A stretch of DNA of 64,000 nucleotides from positions 496,001-560,000 of the forward strand of contig JBAJFG010000015.1 of NCBI GenBank assembly GCA_037903475.1, given 5' to 3'. The position numbers and the translations under genes were made by a program. This stretch comes from Ancylostoma caninum. Taxonomy: Eukaryota > Nematoda > Chromadorea > Rhabditida > Ancylostomatidae. Positions 24,419 to 37,172 of this stretch are shown here, one piece after another (positions within the stretch are counted from its first letter, which is position 1; every line of letters starts with the position of its first letter). Under the pieces are notes generated by a model. That model worked only from the letters and a program-made list of their open reading frames with translations. It was not told the origin of the DNA and ran no database searches.

Positions 24419-27400
24419 GCTTATTATTAGCACTGTCTGTCTCAATTTCTTTAATCTCTCTTGGACGTGCAAGGTGATCGATTAATTCTAAAGTTATATT
24501 GAAATTTCTTGGTCTGTTCAGTTTTCGTTTCGTGCATGAACCTTATACGAAAACTAAACATAAAAGTAGGTTTCACTCATCAGTAAGGTGAAGGAAACCT
24601 ACCGAATAATGTTTATTAAGTAATGTTCAATATGTGCACATATTTTTGAAATAAACTTACTTAAATATTAGCTACTAAAACTTACATCTGGTTAGATTGA
24701 TATAAACATCCAACACATATCAGCAATGTGAATAAAAAATGAGTAGTACCAAGTGGAATATAATCAACAAGAAGATACTGATTATATGGCACTGGGTTTA
24801 TTGGTTTAGAATTGTTTATTTGTAATAGATCATTAAACGGATGTATTGCATGGCTGTAATAGATGGATGTATTTATTGATTAGAGATTTAATTTATTATG
24901 GTATTTCGAGTTCTGAATCAACATCTTTTTAGGAACCTTTGGCTAATTATATTGTAATCAGAAAATTTCTTATATAAATTCCTGAGTTCTAGAGGTATGT
25001 ATGTCAAATTTATGCAAAATATAATTATTTTTGAACAAACAACGTATATATGAGCTTTCTATTACAGATCGACTGTAGTCCATGGCTAACAATATGTTTT
25101 TTGTTCGATTCTGTCTGTTTATAAAGTCTTTTCTAGTACAGCAAGTGCGGTCGACTCGTAAAACTTTTGAATTTTTGCCGACGTCACAGCAGGATGGCGT
25201 TAGCGACAATTCGATGCGCGTCGAATGTCGCGTGATTGTATCTCCGGGTACTACAGACTTCCCGGATTTCTTGGAGAGCTGGAGGTCTTAGGATAAGTTC
25301 CTAATAATATGTTCAAAGTGTTGAATAAAGACAGCATTGTTCCACACACCACACATATCCTAAACTTTATTTTCTTCTTCCTGTCAGGGGCTAGAACTCG
25401 ATTTTGGTTTGATCTCTCTCGAATTCGTCCGCTAGGGAAGTAAAGCTTCATTGCGGTGATGAAGATATGACTTTTTTCTAGGTGCGAAAATTCCTTTCAC
25501 AAGTGCTGACTAAAGAATAGATACGTAGTCTAGACGTTGGAAATATTTACACTAAGAAAGATGTAATTAACCCCGTTTCCCAGTTTATGTCGTTGTCGTG
25601 ATGTGTTTGTTATCTTTGCGCAGTTCATTAGATGCTCAGCCTCTAGTCTTATACATAAATTTTTCTTTTTAGAGACGTTTTTGTTGGGATAAATATCTGA
25701 TCTCCTTTTTTGAACACTCAGAGAGTATGTTTAATTCGCTCGCCACGCCAAGTCTACTCTTAGTTTCTTTCCATGCTTTCTCTCGTCTTGGATCGATGCT
25801 TATGAAAACGGTCACTAATTTTTTTCTTTACACAGGTATTTAGACACTTGTTTGTTCGGTGATTCCGCCTGCGCTTTATTTTCAATGTTTGAAGGAGCAA
25901 GATATACTCCATTTCGACAGTTTCGGTTCGAGTTGCAAATTGTTGCCGGAACGTGGATTTTATTCCACATTCCACATGTAGTATCGGAGTATTCCACATA
26001 TAGTATCGGAACTTCACCTCTTCATTCAGGATAGTAATTTTTTTATTTGGGAAACAAGGCACCGCATGAGGTGGTGGTAGGTCTTGTGAGTAGACTATTA
26101 TATTAAGTAAGACTCCGGAATAGCATAAGAGTACAGTATGCGAGTAGGGCAAGCAGGGTTCGGCGGGCCTTCACTTTTATTCGTTTTGCACTACATTTCC
26201 GGTCGTGGGATACCCTACGGCCATCATTATCTATGTTCAAGCACCTACCAAATTATCCCAACATGACCTCGAACACGAGTGAAATTGGCCTCATGTGCTA
26301 CACCACGGGATGTCAACTAAGGCATCAGAGTGCGCGTTTCTGTAATAAGAAAAGAACCAGTAAAGAGCGTAGACAGCTCTAATCTGGAGAAAAGAACGTT
26401 TCTCTGAAAACCCTGTAGTCAAGAACAATGCTTGTTACACAAACAAGAGATGCTCTGCGCAAATCTAAATTGAAAAGATGCTCCAGATTCTCAAGTGTGA
26501 GAAAAATTATGAAGGACATTATAAGGACTACTCATCGCGCTGTAAGTAAATTATATAGGTAAATTTCTTACAGAAAGCTCAAAAAGAAGCATGAATCGAA
26601 GAGCATTGAGAGGTTTTCGCCGAACTAAGAATGAAAAATAGGTACAAATGAGCGGAATAGCCAAGTTTCAAGGACATCGTCATAACTCTACCCTCATTCA
26701 TGTAACATGATCCATTCCATCATACAAATTCCTGCAACATTCGTTCATTGTTCTTATTAATTCAATAGCGAAACAACACAGCAACATTTTATCCTCTAAG
26801 AATTGTTGAATTGGGTGGTTATAGATCTCTAGGATTTTATGGTGAAGACTCCTTCCTTTATGAGACAACCAAACTTCCTGGTATGTCAATAATGAGTGAC
26901 TCATTTGGATTGTACCATAGTTGTACTTGATCATTCACTAATGAATGAATGAACTCCTAGAATTACGCGGTGGTGTCTCAACTTGTTAAGTTGAGGAGAA
27001 TCGATTATGATATAGCCATCATTTGCATAGCGATCTGTGGAAAGAAAAAGATCATGATATTTTCTCGAATATTAATTGTTAATTAAAGGCAGCACGAGTC
27101 GAAATCCTCGACTCGGACCTTAGCTGCGAACCCTAAAGTAGGCGTCGCGCACATCACGAATCTGCAAGGAACACACACAGTAACGACTTACCTGCAGAAA
27201 ACGGCGAACTGCCGTCGCGTGCACGCCCGGACGGCCGGATAGTGGTTTAGCCACTGGTTCAGCGGTTATACATTTACTCGCGAACCGCTCATCGATGTCG
27301 CAAAATCATCGCTAGCTGCGTGTAGATGTCGCAAACCTGCTGCCAACTATTTCGCTTCTCACGGGACTTCCAGGCTTCTGCCGCGGTAACGGTAGCCCAT

Positions 27401-29112
27401 GGTTAAGCATGGGCTGGCGACGTCGCAACGACACCGCCACATCATGGATCCGGATACAGGAGCTTCCCCACTTTCTTGCCGCTGCGTTTACACAGCGACA
27501 TGCGGCAAGAAATGGTAGAAGAACTATTTTCTCGATGGGCGGAGTTTGCCGCGTTCTTCACTATATATTTGGTTCTGAGCAACACCCGCATGAAAGGAGG
27601 GGAGTGTGAAGAAATAGAAGGGTTCAAATGGGTGAGAACATGCATACTGCATGAAGACTAATCACAACGATACGCGAAGGGCATGCCACTAGGCGAGAAC
27701 TTTAGTTGCTTCTGCCGCGGCAACACCGTCGCCTGCTAGCTCAAAATTTTGTAAAGATTCGATTAGCACAAAATTGCAATATTTAAGCCAACGGCTCTCG
27801 TTACAGGCTCCAGCACGAGTCTCTCGTAGAGTAAAAACGAAAACGAAGCCCCCTTCAAAGAGTCCAAGTTTTACAAAGTCCTCCTTGGGTACTAAGATAT
27901 TGGGAAAATCCCAAATCACCGTGTTTTCGCGGATATCTGGCCAAAGTTAGCCGCGTCTCCGTAGAAGGCAATTTATACTAAGCGCGTGGGTCACTCGCGC
28001 GCAAATGCACACATCTACATATTATTGGCAGTAATGGGAAAGATGTCACAGGACGGACCTACAGCAACAAGATTGGTGCATTTAACGCGAGACGAGCGAA
28101 GCAAGCCTAAAAGTAGCCAGGGCGTCCGGCGTTAGCTGGACGATCAGGCCGGTAATCTCTATAAACCGAAAAGCTAGCACGATAAGAAGTACGCAGGTAA
28201 TATGTAGTCCCTCCAAACTTCATACAACCTTTACTGAGGCTACAATGCCTTAATTCACATAAATTTTGTGGACTTGCCATATATGTTTATTGTGCGTACC
28301 GAGACGCTTTTTCGCCCCAAATTTGGTGTAAATCCGTGAAGTCTCCATTTCATGGGAGAGCCTTAACCCCAACGCTCCACTGGTGACTCACTCAAAGAGT
28401 AAACGTGATCATACAGTTTTTGAGTTTACGTCCGTTGAAACAGCCTTTTTCAAAAGCTCCCAGTGTTTCCTCAGTTCTTATCTCATATCTGAAGATATCA
28501 AGTCAATCCGTGCAGTTTCGGCAGCGCAGCAGTCCGCAGGAATCCTCCGGGTAACGGGAATTTGGAAATGATCTGTTGTGGTCGAAATTTTCGAACTCGA
28601 TCGCCTCTTCTGCGCTGCTCGAGCTAAGAACGGCTCTCGCGCAAGCCTTTTTTTGCATTTCATCGCTCTAATCAAAGTATTCCCTTTCTTAGGACCAACC
28701 GAATCCCCAGAATTTTTTTGGGGGCCCGAACCCGTACGAAACCCTCCTTGCTTTCCACTCTTCTTACGAGCCTCAGCTTGTCTAGCTTCAAGACATGCTG
28801 CAGCCTGCCTCGGTATGATGCCGCATGAATGTGTGATTGAACTATTGATACGTGTTCTATCCTAAAAAAGCACTATATCACATGGCAGTATTTGCTGTTT
28901 CTCCATTAAATTTGGAAATTCCTCCATTGAAGATTCACTGTTTTTCTCTTCTCTGAGAATGAACGGCATCGAATGTGGGTCTGGTTGGTTGAGATGAACA
29001 GTAAGTTACGAATCATCTTGAGAAAAAAGGCTGTGATTTCTCGTCCTCCGGCGACAACTCGAACTCACTCAGATTCACATTTTGCGTATGCATGTGGATT
29101 GAATTGCACTGC
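24419..29112. other. No confirmed gene; GC-rich repeat island and one long polar ORF
   Basis: A TTAA plus AGGCAGCACG end at 27083 opens a GC-rich patch (27083-27450) without a matching right end nearby. At 27968-27980 begins one copy of a GCAATTTATACTA repeat. On the minus strand at 28478-28865 an open frame after a TTTTAG acceptor encodes a polar, Lys/Arg/Gln-rich peptide (RQAAACLEARQAEARKKSGK and onward); it could be an exon of an unrecognised gene. The remainder shows nothing. Confidence 0.3.
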
Positions 29113-29214
29113 AAGAAAGGCGGATCGACACCGAAGGATTAAAATGCACCAACTCTTCTTTCAAAGAAAGGCGGATCGACACCGAAGGATTAAAATGCAC
29201 CAACTCTTCTTTCA
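29113..29214 (+). repeat. Tandem duplication, 2 x 51 bp
   Basis: Two identical adjacent 51 bp units beginning AAGAAAGGCGGATCGACACC. The unit is a multiple of three, so an ORF runs through it, but no gene is recognised there. Confidence 0.9.
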
Positions 29215-32200
29215 GTCACTCCTGTTTCCCTTACAATATAAAAGCTCCGAGAATTCGACTCCTACATTGCAAGCAAAATTCGATTTCTACACTGCAAGCA
29301 ACTCTGATGTCACCACGGTACCAGTGATTATATTGATCAGGTTGCCTAACAGGCTGTAAGCTACCTTCGAATTCAAAGAAGCGTTCCAGCGACAAAGTTG
29401 GAGCTTCTTGCACTTAAAACACAGTATTGCGAGAGAAGCAAATTTATTGTGGGAGAAGAAGAGAGGTTGAAAAGCAACACGTGTCAGAAGGGCTTGATCT
29501 TGCAATACCTGCATTCATAGTTTTTGCAAGCACCTGTTCACTTTCATAACCGAAAAAAGCCGATAAAACACTCATATATAACTGGTTTGTCGACATTGTC
29601 GAAGTGTTGTCTTTTTCGCGAAAACTAAGGATCGCGGCTAATCGGAGGCTATGTTTTCAGCATTCGGCCGATGGCAAAAGCAGGACTTTCGCTTCTATCG
29701 GCTCGCTATCTACAGATGTATATCGGAGGGGGTGGCGCTATCCGATTATGGCGCCCAGCAAGGTGTTTGGTACTGTTGAAATGTTCCTTCCGGCAGTTCA
29801 CCATCTTTGAACCATACTTCGATTCTCCACATTTCCAACATAGTTCGACGAAGTTTATAAGAACGCTTCAGCAGCCTTTGTTCCATTCTAAGCACCTGCT
29901 TCAAATGTGTTCAATGAAAGCAGTGCTAATTGTTTGGACAAATTGCACCAATGTGTCCGTCGTCATGATCGTCGTTTCGCGCTCAGCCTCTCCGTCGGCA
30001 AAGGTCACGCAGAAGGTTATCATGCTGTTTTTGGAACACCGCACATACGGCAAACAGTTTAAAGTGCAGCGAGTATTAGCCACTAACTTACACAAGTGCT
30101 TTCTAAACCACTAAATCTCGTGGCCGAAAGTAATATCTCCATTATTTCCCTCCATAAAAATCCAAGCTTAGCAATATTTCACACAGCAAAGCACACTTTA
30201 TTGGTTTTTTCTCGCACACATTTTGTTTTTACCCTGTCATTTTTTATTAGTGCTCCAATCGATTTTCGTTTGACGCATTTACGCGATCCGGTTCATCGTT
30301 AATTTGCCATACGAGTCGCTAGCGCTCGAACTCGACTTAGTAACGTACGGGCGGCAGACGGTCGCTGGCGTTCGGATGTTCACTGTAGGTGTGTCCGTAT
30401 TTTCCCCACTCCTTTTTCTTAGAAAACACTATAAATACTTCTTTTTCTTTTCCTCCTTTTTTTAGCTTTCGTAGACGTACTACAGCAGCATCCAATCACT
30501 TATCTATTTTTTTTCACATATAATTCTGCCTAATCTGAAGCTACTTTGATCTCATAGTGGCAACAGATAGATCTGTTTCATAGTCGGACCACGTACACCG
30601 TGGATTTCCCGGATAAACGCGACGTATTTTTTTCTGGCCAACGTGATATGTAGCATTCAGCTAGCATATGAACTCGTCTGATGACCATATTCATTTTGAA
30701 TAACGTTTCGAACGATGTATTCTTGTAGCAGTTCATCTACGTTCACATGGTGGTGCTGATTCGCTCCTCGCTATGCTTTGATACCGATAATTTCACTCGA
30801 TATACAAACATGTAATTTTCTCATTGATGTAATATTACAATGCACTGTTTAAATCTTAGATGTTGCATTCTTTACGGCCCATTCTTGAACATGAATGTGG
30901 TATCTTCCAGAATGGTGATCTAATACGAAGCGTTACGTTGTTCTGCCTACAAATATGGCTTTTTCTGTATGCTCATTTCTCTGTTTTCTTCTTCTCATCA
31001 ATTATGAGAGTCATCGATAACACCCGTCCTTCTCCTTTATTTGCTTTTGACGTATTTGATGACCACAAATCATTCTTTTTGTGGGAAGGCCAATTTTTGA
31101 GAGCATATCTTTCATTTCCATTTGCTTTTTAACTTTTCTACCTCCTTTTTGATCCTTCTTCCAGTCGCGGATGTCTTTTCATCTTCTATAGATCTGTCAG
31201 TCTTCTCATACGTCTCTCTGCTGGTCTAATGGCCTTCTAGCTGTCGCTCCCAATAGTTGTCACTCTGAGCTTATTAGCGTTTATCTTCACCGCGGTTAAT
31301 CCTTACACCTGATCGTCCATCGCACGTCCCTGACTGTCTCCGTTCTGGGGTTTTTTCTTCTATTTTTTGAAATTATCTGCATTCTCGTTCCTGTAGTCCA
31401 GTGTTTCATGCATTTTCGTTCTCTATGGAGAATTATTTTATACTGTCTGTGTAGTTAACTTAGTCAACACGCTCAACCATTTGAGTGGCCTAATCGTGAG
31501 ACAAAAATGTTGATCAAAAACTGTTTTAGAATTGAACGTGACCGCTAGCATTACCATAAGCAATTCTGTACAACCCAGGCTAGTCAATTCATATTTTCTC
31601 AATATCTGCTCTCGGATGCACATCCTTGTGGATCGTGAGTAGCTTAAAAGCTCCTTGTGGTATTTTTTTTTTCATGTACCTGCAGTGTATCCCTACTGGC
31701 TTGTTAAGCTAGGCTGGGAGACTGCCACTGTTGAGTGCATGCAGTGGCATCCCATGATTAACACGCCAGGAATTTTGAGCGATCAATTAATGAAATCAAT
31801 TGATAGAAACATAAAACCTATATCTCCGGCTTGAGATGAGATATCGGGATGATATTCGAGATTTTGGAGAAGCATGGCTTCAAATATTTGCGCATTTTGC
31901 TGGAGTAGCGTTGCTGCATAATTGTTTTCGTCTTGGAAGAGCAAAATTTTTAAGAGGACTAAAACATTGCGAAAAAAATGATGACATAGAAAAAGGATTC
32001 ACTTTGACACTTCGACTGTGCATTTTCTCCGAGTTATGCTTCAAAAAAATTACTCGCTGGAATACTTCAAAGCTTGCTTATCGACTAGATACAATAAAAA
32101 GGAATCTTTGACAGATTTAACTGTTTGTTCTGCCCTTAGCTATACTTGGTATGGAGAGTACAGAAATAACAGTCAGAGAAAAATGTTGGGCAAGAATGTT

Positions 32201-32666
32201 CGTAATCTTCATAACCATTTCTCCTCCTCGTATGAATAGGCATGAAACTTATACAAAATACGGAAAACCCACGGAATTGCAGTATAATTTTTTTCTGAAA
32301 CCCTGACTGAACAAAATTTACGCCCGTTGCAAGCAAAAGAAAAGAAGTTATCGTAGAGCTCTCACACATACTCGGCTACGAGACTTGTAGAAAAATTCTT
32401 AATCGTGAGTGTACAAACATGTGGCCGCCACTACAAGTAACGCAAATCTATTTCTACAATTCAGCTTTCCTTCATGCAGCCCTTTTTTCATCTGTTATAC
32501 TGCCGACTTGGTCAAATTTTTATGTTCGTCGCTTTTTTCTGTCTCCAACTTCCCATTCTCTAAGGTTGACTGCGAATCTTTGTCGTCTACTCACTTCCAT
32601 TAACATGATTGCTCTTCGTAACTCATATTTCTACCTATTTGCTTCATTTTTTCAACCAAGATAAGA
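29215..32666. other. No gene seen
   Basis: AT-rich unique sequence with pyrimidine-rich tracts. Short ORFs lack motifs or splice partners. Confidence 0.4.
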
Positions 32667-32758
32667 TAACCAGGGCACGCGGTTCCACGCGTTCGCATAC
32701 CTTGTGCATTTTTTTTTGGATAAGTTATGCAAACGCATACAACCGCGTACCCTGGTTA
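32667..32758. repeat. 92 bp foldback micro-element
   Basis: Left arm TAACCAGGGCACGCGGTT and onward to GCATA; right arm its complement ending ACCGCGTACCCTGGTTA. The arms are about 34 bases each with a T-rich loop, and TA at each tip suggests a TA target. Confidence 0.75.
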
Positions 32759-33076
32759 AAACACATTCCTCGGTTTTTTTTTCGTCTTCACGCAAGTGTC
32801 TATAAGACCAGAGATGCGCCAACTTGCTTGTCATCGCTGCGAAACATCGAAATGGATTGAAATTGTCTACATCACAACCTAATAATATCGATCTGATATC
32901 AAGAGACAGAATGAACACATTTGTCTTGGAGATACTTGGGCAAATTCGATGCTGGACGAGAGAGCAAGGCGTCTTACTTCTCCAGACAATTTTTTGTTGC
33001 TACGAACATTCGCTCGCTCAACAGAAAATTCAGCTATGTAGCAGTGTTCACACTATTGTATTTGCATTTGCTTTTG
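32759..33076. other. No gene seen
   Basis: Short spacer between two mobile elements; nothing recognised. Confidence 0.4.
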
Positions 33077-33749
33077 TTAAAGGCAGCACCCACAATAATC
33101 TTCACCTTTGAACTTTTGAGAGTTTTCGAATCTCAGGCATTGTCCCGACAATTATGTGATGGGAGTACTGTCAGAGACCCCGCAGTTCATGAGATATCAC
33201 AAGTATAACATCAGTTCAACAGTTCGAACCCAGCCTGTTGGTACGAGTTGACCTGCTGTGCAGAAATAGCCGTGGGGCGGGCGATGTTGGAACGAATCAG
33301 CAGTTTTCACATACAATCGCTCAGTTTTTCTTTGAAAAAATTTTGTTTCGCGCATGTTTCCCGACCATTCTTACACTACTGTGGCTGCACTGTCTGTTTG
33401 CTTTCTGATCTTACTCTTCACCAGTTGTTTTTTATTTTCTCTCTTCATACCATCCATTTCTTACTATTTTGTGTGTTTGTACTATTTCCTTTCCATTCTT
33501 TCCCACTTCTACTAGTTTTTCCTTCACTAGTAAGTCTGTGCAGCCCATCTTTCATTTTCTTCTCATTTCTGTTCTTTTCTGACTTGAATATGCTGCAAAA
33601 CCATGAAACTATCCAAATATGTTGCGTGAATACGTTGCGATCAAGTCACTTTCAAGTAGAAGTAACCCTCATATTCATTTCTTCACGGTCGAAACCCAAG
33701 GTCATCTTGAAATCTTGGAGTTGAAAATTTTCATGGATGCTGCCTTTAA
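33077..33749. mobile_element. TTAA-flanked MITE, long copy 4
   Basis: TTAA, AGGCAGCACCCACAATAATC at the left; complement of AGGCAGCATCCATGAAAATT and TTAA at the right. At 673 bp it is longer than its relatives because of a CT-rich tract (about 33400-33600). That tract creates a Phe/Leu/Ser-rich ORF which is not a gene. Confidence 0.8.
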
Positions 33750-36700
33750 GTGTGCTTGTTCGAGCAACAAAAGGTCGGCCCCAAGGGGTTGTCCTCCCCC
33801 TCCCTTTAATTAATTCACATTGTTTATCTCATTGTATCGCGTTGTACGGAAATAGGGGTAATAATAATAATCATGTGAATACCATCCACACTTCTTGAAT
33901 TTAATTTTTTATTGTTGCTTGTCAACAAGCCGACCATTCTTCCATTCTCCCATTCACTCACTTATGCCCAGTATTCATCCTAAGTACAATTCTTCATTTG
34001 CCACTGTATTACGAAGTGAATCTAGCGCAAAAATGATATGACGTTTTTCTCCGAATGATCTGCACCATTATACTATATTCTTCTCAGATGGGTTAATTGT
34101 TCCATTCTCAATCTACCTTCCCTAAAACACACATTAATACGAGTTCTCTCAGCAATTTTACTCTCAGCAATTTCAACCAATGAAATTTCAACCAACGAGT
34201 GTTTCTTCTTCCGTAATCGACACCTATAGCTTTTGTTGGACCCGCGTTTTGTTTTTTGCTGTCAGAATGACGTGCACGATAGATGTTTCACATCAAAGTT
34301 CTGCAAACAGGTCCTACGTCTGCTATAATTTCCTCTCCTTGACTTCTATTTGAAGTGCACTTGAAAAAGGGGCAACAACTTGCCATTGATTCATTCTTTT
34401 GATTCTTTCTTTTGTGATGATTATTTCAGGAAGGAATCTACAATGCGTTTCATAATTATAGGACACCCTCCTCCCTCCCAAATTTTCCACCCCCAGCTTT
34501 TCCTGAGAACGTGGGATTTTTTCTAGTACCGTTCTGATCAGCACCTTAAATACCCTTAATACCCTATTTTTGAGCTCACGATAGCAATCCTAGATTTCCT
34601 AAACCCAATTTCTTTTCTTTTGCCCAATTCGCATTCCTGACACACCTTCGAGATTTACTAGCGCTGAATCGAAACCAGAGAAATTAAATTTTCTTGTGAA
34701 CTTTCATGGGCCACACTGATTCCACACAGTCTTGCACTCCTTCTCCTTATGACTATTCTGATGGAATGCGCACCGTTAGAGTCTCGCGCATCCAAGACTG
34801 CCCATACCGATTTTTCAGCCACTAAATGCTGATGGCGGCACCTTCCAAATTGACTGACAAGAATGTTCTGTGGTCCAACTTCAAAAATACACTTAGCACT
34901 GGTCACAGGCCGTTCCGGTGGCTTGGCTAGGCGGCGTTACTAGGAGGCAACGCTCGCCAAACGTAGGGGCATTCCCACATTTTCTCATTAAAACCTATGT
35001 CACAGTTGCTCAGATTGATAGAAATCCCTTTCGGGCACTTTCTGATGTCGTGTGCTTACCATACATAGTTTAAAAATTCAAAATGTTCCAAATTAATTGT
35101 TTTTGAAATCAAAAAATCTACGTTGCTATTGCGAGTTCGAATATAGGGTACTCTGGCTCTCAGACGTATGGTCTGTTAGCTCAGAAATGGTACCTGAGCC
35201 GACTTTGTCTGCAATAACGACTTTGCCTGCAGAATGGGTCTGGAAAGAGATTTTAGCGAATGGCAGTAGGGAAACATCAGAATGGAAGGAATCACAGTAT
35301 ATAAATATCAAAAAAAGCTGAGCTAACAGGCTGTACATCACAGCTAAGCCCCTTTGAAGTATCCGCAGATTTAAACTCTTACGTCATCGTCCTTGCTCTA
35401 AGAGTTCAATAGAATTCCAATTTCAAACTTCCCAAAATTTGCATGTTTCGAAGTCTCATCGAGTGACGGCTCCCGCAACGGTTTACCACCTCTCAAGGAC
35501 CCGCACGTGACAATGAACGTCGAATAACGATGCATAGCGGAGGCACATCTCCCAGCAGGATCTTCCTAGCCAATAAAAAGTTTAACTTGCCAGGCAACTG
35601 GAAGTCCAGAAAAGATTGAATCAATTTCAATAGTTTCCATCGTCTTGACAGTATCAGTCGCAAGGTAGCTTCCCTGATCCGCTCAGGTCGGTGACTACCA
35701 GTGCTGACAGCCGAACTCGCCGCGGCATTGCTGCTCAGTATGAGAAAACTTCGACTCGTCTGTCCAGCACACTTTTTGCGTCAGTACTCCGCACACCGCG
35801 CTTTGCCGTCTCAGACTTCGGACGGTATGGCAACCGATGGCGTTCAAATCTCGGTTTGCATGGGACGTCTTTTATTCCGGACCAAGATGACACGTTTTGC
35901 AAAGATCATTCTCCATTTTCTGGGTTTCTCAGATGTAATCTACTGTATCAGCTTAGATGTAGGTGTTTATCTGTTGCATGCAGATTGTTGAGAAGAGTTG
36001 AGCTCGGGCAAGTTTTCTTTATTAGCGGCCAAGACCTAGTTTTTCAAACATTTTAGACACTCTTGAATATAATGCAAAAAAGTGTTTAGGAATTCCTACA
36101 ATGGATTTAGAATCAATGTCCTCAAGTAGGGTGCCATCTGTGCAAAAAAAACACACACCATCACAACGCATCCAGAGCACTACTTCTGCATCATCTTTGC
36201 TAGTAAGGAAAACCACCTGTTCTCTAGGATTAAAAACTTTGTCCAAATTGACGATTCTATTATTGCCAATGAGGAATACCACCGAGCTCGCTGCATCTGT
36301 ACCACTGACTCCTCGGCAGATATGACAGGCGTACCAGAAGTCGCCCACCTGAAACAAAAAACTTCATCTTAAATTAGACCACTTATTACACGAGCATGGT
36401 ATTATTGGAATTTGGAGGGCTAATTTTGCCAAACTAAGAACCCTGACATGTGATGGGAAATTAGGAATGGCCATATGTAATAGAAGCGCGGATGATTTAC
36501 ACTTCATCAATCGAATATTAAGTAACTACTGGTACCAAAGATGGCCTGTGCATTTATCTTCCAGTCACTTTACGTGGAAAATCCTACTCAAGAATATAAC
36601 CTCTCCATATGGACTCACAGCTATATCAACGGGTAAACCTAGAGAACAAGTACACATTTACATTGTTGTACTCACTTACAATCTTTCAAAGCAGTTTCAT

Positions 36701-37172
36701 ATCATGTGAGCTCTGCCCACTTCTATCCGCGTAAAAACGGCCCCCGACTGTATACCGTACACGTTCATTCCACTGTGTGCAGTGCAATAAATCTACACCC
36801 AGTCTTCATCTTCACACGTCATTTAGCCGCGCCCATGAATGGTAACATCTTGAGGTATTCTAGCTTCTAGCGGTCTAACGAACAGAAGATATGGCATGCA
36901 CTGAAGTAAATAATACTAATTTCTGGAGAAAAGATGAAAACACCAGCTATCACAACTCGCAATGTTTTCTTCGTAGAATAATGTGCAGAACAAAAACTGG
37001 AGATTTCGATCGTTGCGGGCGGAATACTGAAAACAAGCATCATGAATGATGTGAATAACTCGCTTTCTACTTTGTTTTTCTATGCTATTCTACTGCATAC
37101 TTCTTCTCTTTCCTAGACTGGCTCAAATTAGGTTCGTTTACAGAAAAAAATGACCTTAGTCTTCTTTCAGTA
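33750..37172. other. No confirmed gene; possible terminal exon on the minus strand
   Basis: On the minus strand at 36022-36351 an open frame follows a TTTGTTTCAG acceptor (VGDFWYACHICRGVSGTDAA and onward, ending EKLGLGR stop, about 110 residues). It looks like a last exon, but no upstream exon or domain is recognised; it may be a gene fragment. The last few hundred bases before 37173 should contain the promoter of the PLP enzyme gene. Confidence 0.3.

Noticed and set aside
29671..30114. 147-residue plus-strand ORF
   Set aside because: No domain, signal peptide or flanking splice pattern; composition is like the surrounding non-coding DNA.
33248..33724. 158-residue Phe/Leu/Ser-rich plus-strand ORF
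   Set aside because: It lies wholly within a TTAA-flanked MITE and arises from a CT-rich tract.
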